Below, piece after piece: positions 27,575 through 36,008 of a DNA stretch of 64,000 nucleotides. The stretch spans positions 496,001-560,000 of the forward strand of contig NZ_CAMZOK010000003.1 in the NCBI RefSeq assembly GCF_947331465.1, in the 5' to 3' direction. Position 1 is the first letter of the stretch, and every line of letters begins with the position of its first letter. The notes under the pieces were generated by a model. It saw only the letters and a program-made list of their open reading frames with translations, was not told where the DNA came from and made no database searches. The DNA comes from Shimia sp. Alg240-R146. Its GTDB lineage: Bacteria; Pseudomonadota; Alphaproteobacteria; Rhodobacterales; Rhodobacteraceae. A program made the position numbers and the translations under genes.

Positions 27575-28480
27575 TTAAAGGGTTTGGCCGGCACTCAAAG
27601 GAAAGCCCCGCAAAAATGTCTCTGCATCCTGCGCGCCTTTGCCCGCACGTTGCAAGCGCAGAAGCTGCACCGACCCACTCGCGCACGCCACGGTAAGCGC
27701 ATCATCCAACAGCGTGCCTGGTTCACCCTGCCCCGCGCCGATCCGCGACGCCAAAAGTTTCACCCGCTGGCCGTCAATCTCGGTCCATGCACCTGGAAAC
27801 GGGGACAAGCCGCGGATTTTGCGGTCAACCTCTCCGGCCGTCGCGGTCCAGTCAATTTTCGCCTCAGATTTGGCGATCTTCTCGGCGTAAGTAACACCCT
27901 CGCTAGGCTGAGGCTCTGGTTTCAGCGCCGACAGGTTTGCCAGCGCATCAGCGATGGCGCCCGAGCCAAGTTGCGACAGGCGGTCGTGTAGCTCGGCGGT
28001 GGTTTCAGTGGCGCCAATCGCAATCTCACGCCGCAACAGCACGTCGCCGGTATCAAGGCCCGCATCCATTTGCATGATGCAAACGCCGGTCTCCGCATCG
28101 CCCGCCATGATCGCGCGGTGGATCGGCGCCGCCCCGCGCCACCGGGGCAAAAGACTGGCATGAATGTTCAAACACCCATGTTTTGGCGCATCAAGAATCG
28201 CCTGTGGCAGGATAAGGCCATACGCCACCACGACCCCGATATCGGCTTTGAGCGCCGCGAACTCGGCCTGCGCCTCTTCATTGCGCAACGACACAGGATG
28301 GCGCACCTCAAGACCCAAATCCTCGGCACGCGCATGCACCGGCGTCGGGCGGTCTTTCTTGCCGCGACCTGCAGGGCGCGGCGGCTGGCAATAGACGGCG
28401 GCGATCTCGTGACCCGCCGCAATGAGAGCATCCAGAACCGGCACCGAAAAATCGGGAGTACCCATGAAAACAATACGCAT
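27575..28480 (-). CDS. fmt: methionyl-tRNA formyltransferase
   Basis: A 301-residue enzyme that formylates initiator Met-tRNA using 10-formyl-tetrahydrofolate. The N-terminal domain begins [16 protein letters not shown], and the catalytic block [20 protein letters not shown] with [11 protein letters not shown] is intact. The C-terminal tRNA-binding domain spans residues about 205-300. It lies directly downstream of three peptide deformylase genes, the enzymes that later remove the formyl group, a standard functional pairing. Confidence 0.97.
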   Translation of the reverse strand: MRIVFMGTPDFSVPVLDALIAAGHEIAAVYCQPPRPAGRGKKDRPTPVHARAEDLGLEVRHPVSLRNEEAQAEFAALKADIGVVVAYGLILPQAILDAPKHGCLNIHASLLPRWRGAAPIHRAIMAGDAETGVCIMQMDAGLDTGDVLLRREIAIGATETTAELHDRLSQLGSGAIADALANLSALKPEPQPSEGVTYAEKIAKSEAKIDWTATAGEVDRKIRGLSPFPGAWTEIDGQRVKLLASRIGAGQGEPGTLLDDALTVACASGSVQLLRLQRAGKGAQDAETFLRGFPLSAGQTL

Positions 28481-28503
28481 CTGCTTCTCCTGTGCGCGGC
28501 GCT

Positions 28504-28998
28504 TCAGCGCTGCTTGCGGGCCTTTTTGATCAACATATCCCGCTTGGTCTTGCTAAGGTGGTCGAAATACATCTTGCCGTTGATGTGGTCGATCTGATGT
28601 TGAACCGATGTCGCCCACAGACCGACAAAATCCTTCTCAACGGTTGCGCCGTGTTCGTCCAAATAGCGCACGGTCACCGCGCGCGGACGTTTGATTTTGG
28701 CCGACACGCCCACAAGGTTTGGACTCGCTTCTTCGTGCTCGCGCGGCTGCACCGACGCGTGCAGGATTTCCGGATTGGCCATCCGGATCGCTTCGGTGCC
28801 GTCTTCGGTCGCATCCACCACAATCACGCGCAGCATCACGCCGATCTGGTTTGCCCCCATGCCAACACCGGGCATCGCATACATCGTCTCGATCAAATCG
28901 TCCCAGACCTGACGCACCTCTTCGGTAATCCCGCTCACTGGTGCAGCGGCGGTGCGCAGGCGTTTGTCAGGCCAAGGTATACAGGAACGAACAGTCAT
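28504..28998 (-). CDS. catalytically altered peptide deformylase paralogue
   Basis: A 164-residue protein with the peptide deformylase fold but substituted catalytic residues. Motif 1 reads GVGMGANQ (usual GxGxAAxQ). Motif 2 (usual EGCLS) reads EASPN, so the metal-ligand Cys is Ser92. Motif 3 reads HQIDH, so the catalytic Glu is Gln135, while both His ligands (134, 138) remain. It is full length, in frame and overlaps the next deformylase gene by 4 bases, so it is kept as a gene. It may bind rather than hydrolyse formyl-peptides or ribosomes. Loss of activity is inferred. Confidence 0.82.
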   Translation of the reverse strand: MTVRSCIPWPDKRLRTAAAPVSGITEEVRQVWDDLIETMYAMPGVGMGANQIGVMLRVIVVDATEDGTEAIRMANPEILHASVQPREHEEASPNLVGVSAKIKRPRAVTVRYLDEHGATVEKDFVGLWATSVQHQIDHINGKMYFDHLSKTKRDMLIKKARKQR

Positions 28999-29486
28999 TT
29001 GGGGTCATATCCTTCTATCAGCGCGGTCCGGGTGGCGGTGTCGAGGTGATCCAGCGTGACAACGCCGTCCAAATGATCCATTTCGTGCTGGATACAACGG
29101 GCCGCAAAACCGTCAAAGTCGGCGCTGTGCGAGGCACCAGCTTCATCGCGCCATGTTACGGAAACCTCGCGTGGCCGCGTCACTGGCACCATCAGGTCAG
29201 GGATAGACAGGCAGCCCTCTTCCATCACGACAGTTTCGACGCTTCGGGCGGTGATCGCCGGATCGGCAAAGACCATCGGAGTCCGCGCGCCCTCTTTCCA
29301 CGTGACATCCATCACGAAAACGCGGCGCATATCGCCGATTTGCGGACCGGCAAGCCCACGGCCCGGAGCCGCATACATTGTTTCAAACATCTCATCGGTC
29401 AGCGTTCGAATATCCGCGTCGCCGACCGGGGCGCAAATTTGCGACAAGCGCGCATCAGGCCAGAGAACAATCGGCAGAACGCTCAT
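28995..29486 (-). CDS. def: peptide deformylase paralogue, active-site residues present
   Basis: A 163-residue peptide deformylase. Motif 1 is GRGLAGPQ (residues 42-49), with one Gly in place of the usual Ala. Motif 2 is EGCLS with Cys92, and motif 3 is HEMDH (134-138). The metal ligands and catalytic Glu135 are therefore present and activity is plausible. The sequence is more diverged than the neighbour at 29483. It overlaps both flanking paralogues by 4 bases, showing a tandem duplication read as one operon with fmt. Confidence 0.88.
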   Translation of the reverse strand: MSVLPIVLWPDARLSQICAPVGDADIRTLTDEMFETMYAAPGRGLAGPQIGDMRRVFVMDVTWKEGARTPMVFADPAITARSVETVVMEEGCLSIPDLMVPVTRPREVSVTWRDEAGASHSADFDGFAARCIQHEMDHLDGVVTLDHLDTATRTALIEGYDPK

Positions 29487-29995
29487 CCCCGCGCCAGCTC
29501 ACGCTTCATCTTCTGGCTCTTGCGGGTCATCATCTGACGCTTCATCGGGCCGAGATAATCAATGAACAGCTTGCCGTTCAGGTGGTCGATCTCGTGCTGC
29601 ACGCAGGTCGCCCACAACCCGTCAAAGTCTTTTTCCTGCGGGTTGCCGTCCATGTCGATCCAGCCCACGCGAACCGCTTCGGGGCGGGTGACGTCGGCAA
29701 ATTGCTCGGGGATCGACAGACAGCCTTCTTCATAGACGTTGGTTTCGTCAGAACTGCCCAAAACCTCTGGATTGAACATCACCATAGGCTCCGGTTCGCC
29801 CTCTTTGACGCAGTCCATCACGATCAACCGATCCAGCACGCCAACCTGCGGCGCCGCAAGGCCGATGCCGGGCGCATCATACATGGTTTCCAGCATGTCA
29901 TTGGCCAGAGTGCGCAATTCATCGCTTAGGTCGGCGACCGGCGCACAGACCTTTTTCAGACGGGGATCAGGGTGGATCAGGATCGAACGTTTCAT
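29483..29995 (-). CDS. def: peptide deformylase (canonical copy)
   Basis: A 170-residue enzyme that removes the N-formyl group from nascent proteins. All three motifs are canonical: GIGLAAPQ (43-50), EEGCLSIP with Cys91 and HEIDH with Glu134 on the MKRSILIHPD numbering (about one residue uncertainty). ATG 29995 is chosen because relatives start MKR; an ATG three codons earlier is possible, and neither has a strong Shine-Dalgarno site. It is the first gene of the def-def-def-like-fmt operon. Confidence 0.95.
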   Translation of the reverse strand: MKRSILIHPDPRLKKVCAPVADLSDELRTLANDMLETMYDAPGIGLAAPQVGVLDRLIVMDCVKEGEPEPMVMFNPEVLGSSDETNVYEEGCLSIPEQFADVTRPEAVRVGWIDMDGNPQEKDFDGLWATCVQHEIDHLNGKLFIDYLGPMKRQMMTRKSQKMKRELARG

Positions 29996-30096
29996 GGCTT
30001 TCATCTAGGACACGCAGCACGATTGCGCAACGGGGTTGCGCATGCCCGCCAATGAGGTAGCGTCATGCCGTTCAATCCAACAAAGGACCCACCTAA

Positions 30097-31269
30097 ATGA
30101 GCTTTGACGAGATCATCGACCGCTTTGGCACCCACTCCGTGAAATGGGACATGATGGAATCGATTTACGGCGTACCTGCCAAAGACGGCATTGCCATGTG
30201 GGTGGCCGATATGGATTTCCGCCCGCCTAAATGTGTGTCGGATGCTCTGGTCAAGATGAACGACATGGGCGTTTACGGCTACTACGGTGACGACGCGGCC
30301 TATCGCGACGCGATCCGCTGGTGGATGAAGGAACGTCACAACTGGACCGTTGAACGTGACGAGATTTTCACCACCCATGGTCTGGTGAATGGCACCGCAA
30401 TGTGTGTCGACGCCTTCACCAAGCCCGAAGACGGCATTGTGCTGATGACACCGGTCTATCACGCCTTTGCCAAGGTCATCAAAGCGGCGGGTCGAGAGGT
30501 TGTCGAATGCCAGCTCGCGCTGAACGACGGCCGTTACGAGATGGATTTTGACGCCTGGGAAACGCAAATGAAGGGGCATGAAACAATGCTCATTCTTTGC
30601 TCGCCCCACAATCCGGGCGGACGCGTCTGGACACGTGACGAATTGCAAGGCGTTGCGGATTTCTGCAAACGCCATAACCTCATTCTGGTGAGCGATGAGA
30701 TCCACCACGATTTGGTTTTTGCCGGCAACACGCATATCCCAATGGCCAATGTGGACAGCTCGATCGCCGATCGTTTGGTGATGATGACGGCCACCACCAA
30801 GACCTTCAATATCGCTGGCAGCCACTCCGGCAATGTGATCATTGCGGACCCTGCCCTGCGCGCAAAATTCGGCGCGCGCATGGCAGCACTTGGTCTGTCG
30901 GCCAACAGTTTTGGTCTCTTCATGGCCGAGGCCGCTTATTCGCCCGAGGGTGCTGCGTGGGTCGATGACCTGGTGGTCTATCTGGATGGAAACCGCAAAA
31001 TCCTGGACACAGCGATTGCCGACATTCCGGGGCTGGCGTCGATGGAGTTGGAAGCGACGTATCTCAGCTGGGTCGATTTCTCCGGCACCGGTATGGGGCG
31101 CGAAGAGTTCACGCGCCGTGTGGAGAAAGACGCACGCATCGCGGTGAACCACGGCCCGACCTTTGGCACGGGCGGCGAAAACTACCTGCGTTTCAATATC
31201 GCCACCCCGCGCGCGCGGGTGCAGGAAGCCTGTGAGCGACTGGCCGAAGCCTTTTCGGATTTGCAGTGA
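30097..31269 (+). CDS. patB: MalY/PatB family cystathionine beta-lyase / aminotransferase
   Basis: A 390-residue PLP enzyme of fold type I. The Schiff-base Lys235 is in TATTKTFNIAGSHSGN, which fits the MalY/PatB subfamily rather than generic aspartate aminotransferases. Other family blocks are WVADMDFRPP near the N-terminus, LCSPHNPGGRVW, and SDEIHHDLVF with the PLP-contacting Asp. It probably cleaves C-S bonds in cystathionine or other S-substituted cysteines, giving thiol, pyruvate and ammonia. It is divergent from the deformylase operon. Confidence 0.9.
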   Translation: MSFDEIIDRFGTHSVKWDMMESIYGVPAKDGIAMWVADMDFRPPKCVSDALVKMNDMGVYGYYGDDAAYRDAIRWWMKERHNWTVERDEIFTTHGLVNGTAMCVDAFTKPEDGIVLMTPVYHAFAKVIKAAGREVVECQLALNDGRYEMDFDAWETQMKGHETMLILCSPHNPGGRVWTRDELQGVADFCKRHNLILVSDEIHHDLVFAGNTHIPMANVDSSIADRLVMMTATTKTFNIAGSHSGNVIIADPALRAKFGARMAALGLSANSFGLFMAEAAYSPEGAAWVDDLVVYLDGNRKILDTAIADIPGLASMELEATYLSWVDFSGTGMGREEFTRRVEKDARIAVNHGPTFGTGGENYLRFNIATPRARVQEACERLAEAFSDLQ

Positions 31270-31285
31270 TTAAGTTTAACGCACC

Positions 31286-31412
31286 AGCGCCTGAACCGAG
31301 GGGAGGAAGCAAAGCGCCCTCCCCGTTGGGTCGGTTCGGGCGCTAGCCACAGCTTTGCTTTGGCTGTGGGGGAGAAGGTTCTGATGCGCCTCTGATAAAG
31401 CTGTCGGCTTTA
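31286..31412. repeat. highly structured intergenic segment with three nested or tandem hairpins
   Basis: Hairpin 1 has an outer 14-bp stem, 31286-31299 with 31331-31344 (one G-T wobble), and an inner 7-bp stem GGGGAGG/CCTCCCC (31300-31306 with 31318-31324). Hairpin 2 is CCACAGC/GCTGTGG (31347-31353 with 31363-31369). Hairpin 3 is TAAAGC/GCTTTA (31396-31401 with 31407-31412). No T run follows any of them, so this is not an ordinary terminator. It may be a palindromic repeat element or a structured RNA. It lies 16 bases after the patB stop and before an AT-rich ORF. Confidence 0.55.
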
Positions 31413-31447
31413 CGGGACTTAGAAGCCAGTAATCCTCACAAGGGAGT

Positions 31448-31858
31448 ATGTTCAAAACCCTTCTAAAGAGCCTTACTAAGTGCGACATACTATTACGAGA
31501 TATCAATTGGTTACATGGAATCAAAATCGTGCAACGAACGTCAAACTCTGCAGTCAAAATCGACGAATATCTCAAACCAAGCGCTCGATTTTGGGACCAA
31601 CTCGAGATCAATTGCGATGCTGGGTGCTGTGGTCTTGAGGCTTTCTCGTTTAAGCAAAAAGACATCAAATGCGTCGCTTCGAGACTTGGCGAAGCCGAAG
31701 TGCTTTCACAGTTGACTGAGTTGCGGGATCAAATTTCAAAACATACTGCGAACACGATATATAGCCACCGCCTGAATTATTGGGATAAGAAGCAAGGCTT
31801 CATTGCGTTACTAGGCCAAATAATCGAGAATTTTCCGAACGGAGGAACCCCCGATTGA
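31448..31858 (+). CDS. AT-rich orphan ORF with a Cys-Cys-Gly motif
   Basis: A 136-residue hypothetical protein with no membrane segment. The segment CDAGCCGLEAFSF (residues about 56-68) is its most distinctive feature and recalls small proteins such as DUF6331 members; I am not sure of that link. The DNA is clearly more AT-rich than its neighbours and uses A/T-ending codons, suggesting recent acquisition. The start is uncertain: AAGGGAG lies only one base before ATG 31448. It sits alone after the structured segment. Confidence 0.5.
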   Translation: MFKTLLKSLTKCDILLRDINWLHGIKIVQRTSNSAVKIDEYLKPSARFWDQLEINCDAGCCGLEAFSFKQKDIKCVASRLGEAEVLSQLTELRDQISKHTANTIYSHRLNYWDKKQGFIALLGQIIENFPNGGTPD

Positions 31859-31961
31859 GTGAATAGAGCGTGGTAGTTCAGGGCTCAAAACTGCCATTCC
31901 TCCAGAACGCCAGCCATCCTGAAACCTCACCAATGATCTGCGGTCAGCCACAGCCCAACCC

Positions 31962-32315
31962 TCAGCCCTCTTTCCCCAACAACGCCACCGGCGCTTGGCT
32001 CACCCGTTCAAAATCCACCGGCGCTTGGTCCGTCGCCAGCGTGTGGCGTTTGAAGTCGTAGCGCATTTCGTCCGCTTCCTCTGAAGAGGCAACGATCAGG
32101 CATTGGTACAAGTGATTGCCGCCGTCAAAGACATCGACCAGACCGCGCAGATGCGGGGCGTCTTGGATATCCAGTGTAAAGCCGTCGTCTTCGAATTTGA
32201 TAACACGAAAGCTCCGGCCGTTCGCCTCCACCCGCAGGCGATGGCGTTGCTTCAATGCTTTCTTGCGGGCGGCATCCAAGCCAGCCTGCACGTCAGGGGG
32301 CAAAAAGGTGCTCAT
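31962..32315 (-). CDS. conserved hypothetical protein of Rhodobacteraceae
   Basis: A 117-residue soluble protein starting MSTFLPPDVQAGLDAARKKA, with a basic middle (KQRHRLRVEANG) and a core HLRGLVDVFDGGNHLYQCLIVAS. I recall similar uncharacterised proteins in related genomes but know no function. ATG 32315 is chosen for the very strong GGAGGAG upstream. It is divergent from the glutathione transferase gene and convergent with the AT-rich ORF. Confidence 0.75.
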   Translation of the reverse strand: MSTFLPPDVQAGLDAARKKALKQRHRLRVEANGRSFRVIKFEDDGFTLDIQDAPHLRGLVDVFDGGNHLYQCLIVASSEEADEMRYDFKRHTLATDQAPVDFERVSQAPVALLGKEG

Positions 32316-32520
32316 GTCATCTCCTCCGCGGTTGCCATCAAAATCGGTGTCCAGCCTACCGGGGTCAAGCCAAGTTTTTGTAAACACACTGTCTCTGGCA
32401 AAATGCCGCGGATCCGCCGCAAACTGTGCACTGGCGCGCAGAGGCTTTGCGGCGACAGCGGTTTCACCACGGCCGCACGACGTTTACCTAGAACGTCAAC
32501 ACCGCGCAGAGGAGACGAAG

Positions 32521-33495
32521 ATGGGCCTTTTGGTAGACGGAAAATGGGTGGATCAGTGGTATGATACCAAATCTTCGGGCGGCAAATTTGTGCGCTCGGC
32601 CAGCCAGTTCCGCAACTGGATCACCGCAGACGGATCCGCTGGCCCCAGCGGCATCGACGGGTTTCAGGCTGAGAGCGGGCGGTACCACCTTTATGTCTCC
32701 TACGCCTGCCCTTGGGCGCACCGCACGCTGATTTTCCGCGCATTGAAGGGGCTGACGGATCACATCACCGTCTCGGCCGTGCATCCGGATATGCTGGATC
32801 AAGGCTGGACGTTTGAAACGGACGACAAGGGCGCCACCGGCGACACGCTTTACGGCCTCAGCCACGCCCACAACATCTATACCAAAGCCGACCCGACCTA
32901 TTCCGGTCGCGTGACGGTGCCGATCCTCTGGGACAAGCAGCGCGAGACCATCGTAAGCAACGAAAGCGCAGAAATCATCCGCATGTTAAACAGCGCCTTT
33001 GACGGCATCACCGGCAACACGGATGACTACTGGCCGGAGGCACAACGCGACGCCATTGAGGAGGTCAACGCGCGGATTTACGACACGCTGAACAATGGTG
33101 TCTACAAATCCGGTTTTGCCACCACGCAGGAAGCCTATGACGCCGCCGTACATCCGCTGTTTGACACGCTGGACTGGTTGGAAGCACGGCTTTCAGAGCA
33201 CCGCTACCTGATGGGCGACACGCTGACCGAGGCGGACTGGCGCCTGTTTACGACGCTGATCCGCTTTGATCCGGTTTATCACCTGCATTTCAAATGCAAC
33301 CGCAACAGACTGGTCGATTTCCCCAATCTCTGGGGCTACACGCGGGAGCTTTATCAGATGGCCGGCGTGCGCGAGACGGTGAACTTTGACCACATCGTGC
33401 GCCACTATCACTACAGCCACGAAAGCATAAACCCGCACCGCATTGTGCCATTCAATCCGGTGATCGACTACGACGCGCCACACGGGCGCGCCTGA
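32521..33495 (+). CDS. yqjG: glutathionyl-hydroquinone reductase (Xi-class glutathione transferase)
   Basis: A 324-residue Xi-class GST that reduces glutathionyl-hydroquinones with glutathione. The N-terminal thioredoxin-like domain carries the catalytic Cys63 in YACPWAHR. The substrate-domain blocks DPTYSGRVTVPILWD, IVSNESAEIIRM and RYLMGDTLTEADWRLFTTLIRFDPVY are diagnostic of the YqjG/ECM4 family. ATG 32521 is chosen for AGGAG upstream; the frame is open 135 codons further 5' but that part is not GST-like. It lies alone between a hypothetical gene and a receiver gene. Confidence 0.93.
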   Translation: MGLLVDGKWVDQWYDTKSSGGKFVRSASQFRNWITADGSAGPSGIDGFQAESGRYHLYVSYACPWAHRTLIFRALKGLTDHITVSAVHPDMLDQGWTFETDDKGATGDTLYGLSHAHNIYTKADPTYSGRVTVPILWDKQRETIVSNESAEIIRMLNSAFDGITGNTDDYWPEAQRDAIEEVNARIYDTLNNGVYKSGFATTQEAYDAAVHPLFDTLDWLEARLSEHRYLMGDTLTEADWRLFTTLIRFDPVYHLHFKCNRNRLVDFPNLWGYTRELYQMAGVRETVNFDHIVRHYHYSHESINPHRIVPFNPVIDYDAPHGRA

Positions 33496-33513
33496 GTTTT
33501 TTGCGATCAAAGA

Positions 33514-33909
33514 TCAGATGGCCAGACCAGACACCTGCTTGCGGCCGTCGCCGGTATTGGCCAGGTGGCCGACCAGCGCAGCAAGGTCTTCAGGTGGGGT
33601 GGATTTGGACAGCAGCCCACCCATGTTGACGCAAAACCTAAACAGCGACCCGTCCAGCAGTGACGGCTTGTCAGCCACGAACACCACCTGTGCTTCCGGC
33701 TGACGCACGCAGGCATAATCCGTCAGTGCAAATGCATTGTCTTCTGTGTCCCCTTCCAGATCCAGAACCACAACGCGATAAGAACAGGTGCGTAACTGCA
33801 TTGCTGCATCGTCGTTTGTCTTCACCACATCGACCCGCATACCCGCGTCATTGATGTGGTGGCCCCACAGTTTGGCAAGATTTGTCTTGCCGACTATAAG
33901 TGTGCCCAT
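33514..33909 (-). CDS. degenerate stand-alone receiver-domain protein
   Basis: A 131-residue CheY-like protein. The phospho-acceptor position is kept (Asp50 in VVVLDLEGD) and the conserved Lys is present (Lys102 in GGLLSKSTPPEDLAALV). The N-terminal acidic pair is replaced (LIVGKTN, Gly7-Lys8), and the usual Thr/Ser after strand 4 is Ala79. Metal binding and phosphorylation are therefore doubtful. No histidine kinase is adjacent. It is convergent with the GST gene; similar single-domain proteins occur in roseobacters. Confidence 0.68.
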   Translation of the reverse strand: MGTLIVGKTNLAKLWGHHINDAGMRVDVVKTNDDAAMQLRTCSYRVVVLDLEGDTEDNAFALTDYACVRQPEAQVVFVADKPSLLDGSLFRFCVNMGGLLSKSTPPEDLAALVGHLANTGDGRKQVSGLAI

Positions 33910-34083
33910 ATCTATCCCCCCTAGGATTTTGACATTTGGCGGTCATTGCTTGCGCCGCCGTATCCCCAAAGACTCTAGGTCCGCGCCAGCAATTCCAACT
34001 TTAATTTTCCGTAAACGGCAATTTCTTGCCAATACGGGTGGATATCGCATATTCGCGGGTAGCAAGAGCAAAGAGTCGGTAAA

Positions 34084-35043
34084 ATGCGAATGATTTCAAC
34101 GTCCGAAACACGCACTCCGCGCGACCATGGCGGTGGCATCGACGCAGCGGTGGCCCGTTGGGGCGGCACCCGTGATGGATGGTTGGATCTGTCCACCGGC
34201 ATCAATCCTGTGCCCTATCCACTGCCGGACCTATACGCCGCTGATTGGGCAGATTTGCCAGACAAGGCCGCGCAAAATGCCCTCATCGACGCGGCGCGGG
34301 ACTTCTGGAACGTTCCGCCGGGCGCCGCGATACTGGCCGCACCCGGTGCGTCAGCCTTGATCGCACGCATTCCCGCTTTGGCATCACCTGCGCGTGTGGA
34401 TATTCCGACGCCGACCTACAACGAACACGCCGCCGCCTTTGTGGCGCAGGGATGGGATGTCTCGACCGACGATCCTGCCGCCCGCGTTTTGGTGCACCCC
34501 AACAACCCGACCGGACGGCTTTGGACCGAAAACGATCTGACTGCGCCAATGACTGTGATCGACGAAAGTTTTTGCGACGTCACACCCGACGCCACTCTGG
34601 TGAAAGAAACCGATCAGACCGGCCGCATTGTGCTCAAGAGTTTTGGCAAATTCTGGGGGCTTGCCGGCGCACGGCTGGGGTTTGCAATCGGAGACCCTGC
34701 CTTAATCGCGCGGCTTGCGGATTTCACCGGCCCTTGGGCGGTCTCCGGCCCCGCGCTGCGCATTGGCGCGGCTGCCTTGCGCGATCACGGCTGGGCGGAT
34801 GCGACACGAACGCGATTGATCGCGGACGCCTCCCGACTTGACGCCCTGATGACCCTAAAAGGCGCCAAAATCGTGGGCGGCACCACGCTGTTCCGGCTTT
34901 ATGTAGTCAACGACGCCGCCGCGTGGCAGGACCGTCTTGCCAAGCAACACGTCTGGTCCCGCATCTTTCCCTATTCAAAAACCTACCTGCGTCTGGGCCT
35001 GCCCGCGCCGGACCGCTGGGCGCAGCTGGAGGCGGCGTTATGA
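34084..35043 (+). CDS. cobC: threonine-phosphate decarboxylase (CobC; CobD in Salmonella)
   Basis: A 319-residue PLP enzyme that makes aminopropanol phosphate for the nucleotide loop of cobalamin. [14 protein letters not shown] is the conserved N-terminal block, [10 protein letters not shown] and VIDESFCDV contact PLP, and the Schiff-base Lys189 lies in [18 protein letters not shown] 34084 or 34090 may start translation. Its stop overlaps the next gene in ATGA, and the product of both enzymes meets in the same pathway step. Confidence 0.9.
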   Translation: MRMISTSETRTPRDHGGGIDAAVARWGGTRDGWLDLSTGINPVPYPLPDLYAADWADLPDKAAQNALIDAARDFWNVPPGAAILAAPGASALIARIPALASPARVDIPTPTYNEHAAAFVAQGWDVSTDDPAARVLVHPNNPTGRLWTENDLTAPMTVIDESFCDVTPDATLVKETDQTGRIVLKSFGKFWGLAGARLGFAIGDPALIARLADFTGPWAVSGPALRIGAAALRDHGWADATRTRLIADASRLDALMTLKGAKIVGGTTLFRLYVVNDAAAWQDRLAKQHVWSRIFPYSKTYLRLGLPAPDRWAQLEAAL

Positions 35044-35948
35044 GCCACGCCGCAGTTCTTTTTCTTGCGATGCTACTGGACGCAGCAATGGGAGAGCCGC
35101 GTTGGATGTGGGACCGCATGCCCCACCCCGCTGTCCTGATCGGCCGCGTGATTGGCAAAGCTGACGAACGCTTGAACACGGGCGAGAGCCGCTTTGCCAA
35201 AGGCGTTGTCCTGTGTTTTGCCTTGGTTGTCGGGGCATGGCTTTTGGGGTCTGTCTTGGCGGCGATTGGCTGGCTGCCGGAATTGCTTTTGGCGGCAATC
35301 CTGCTGGCGCAACGGTCACTGGTGCAACATGTGCAGGCCGTTGGCGACGCGTTGCGGGTGTCTTTGGGCGACGGCAAACGCGCGGTGGCGATGATCGTCA
35401 GCCGCGACACCGCGGCGATGGACCAAAGCGATGTGGCGCGGTCCGCCATCGAAAGCGCGGCTGAGAACCTGAGCGACGGTGTCATTGCGCCCGCTTTCTG
35501 GTTCCTGATCGCCGGGCTGCCCGGCCTGCTGATCTACAAGGCCATCAACACCGCCGATAGCATGATCGGCTATCGCACCGAGCGATATGAACAGTTTGGC
35601 AAAGCCGCGGCCAAACTTGACGATCTGCTGAACTGGATCCCTGCCCGCCTGACCGCTGTATTGATCGCCGTGACCTATCGCACCATGGGCGACTGGGGCG
35701 CGATCCGCGCGGATGCAGCACTGCACCGCTCGCCTAACGCGGGCTGGCCCGAGGCCGCCATGGCGCGGGCCTTGGGCATCGCCGTGTCCGGCCCGCGTAC
35801 CTATGACGGCGAATTGCGCGATTTCCCCTTTGTGAACGCAGATGGTCGTCGCACAGTCACGCCTGACGACATCGACACCGCCTGTTCCGCGCTGTGGCGC
35901 ACATGGGGGCTGGCTGTCGGCACTGTTCTATTTTTTGCAGTGGTCTAA
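35040..35948 (+). CDS. cobD: adenosylcobinamide-phosphate synthase
   Basis: A 302-residue integral membrane protein, CbiB in Salmonella nomenclature, that joins adenosylcobyric acid to aminopropanol (phosphate). Diagnostic blocks are [24 protein letters not shown], the central [27 protein letters not shown], and [16 protein letters not shown]. Several hydrophobic helices make it an inner-membrane enzyme. It is coupled to cobC by a 4-base overlap. No other corrin genes are adjacent; the B12-controlled cobalt transporter lies 5.6 kb away. Confidence 0.95.
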   Translation: MSHAAVLFLAMLLDAAMGEPRWMWDRMPHPAVLIGRVIGKADERLNTGESRFAKGVVLCFALVVGAWLLGSVLAAIGWLPELLLAAILLAQRSLVQHVQAVGDALRVSLGDGKRAVAMIVSRDTAAMDQSDVARSAIESAAENLSDGVIAPAFWFLIAGLPGLLIYKAINTADSMIGYRTERYEQFGKAAAKLDDLLNWIPARLTAVLIAVTYRTMGDWGAIRADAALHRSPNAGWPEAAMARALGIAVSGPRTYDGELRDFPFVNADGRRTVTPDDIDTACSALWRTWGLAVGTVLFFAVV

Positions 35949-36008
35949 TTCATTGCCCTACGCCGCCCCTCTGCTTAGGGTCGACGCAACAGATTAAGAG
36001 GTTTTTTT

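Noticed and set aside
28504-28998. Pseudogene call for the third deformylase copy
   Set aside because: The frame is intact, full length and precisely coupled to its neighbour, and both His ligands are kept, so an altered but functional protein is more likely than a decaying gene.
31274-31331. Integron attC-like site: GTTTAAC ... GTTGGGT around the structured segment before the AT-rich ORF
   Set aside because: The core pair matches RYYYAAC/GTTRRRY, but most positions pair only by G-T wobble, the inner stems are not placed as in attC, no second site follows the ORF, and no integrase is present.
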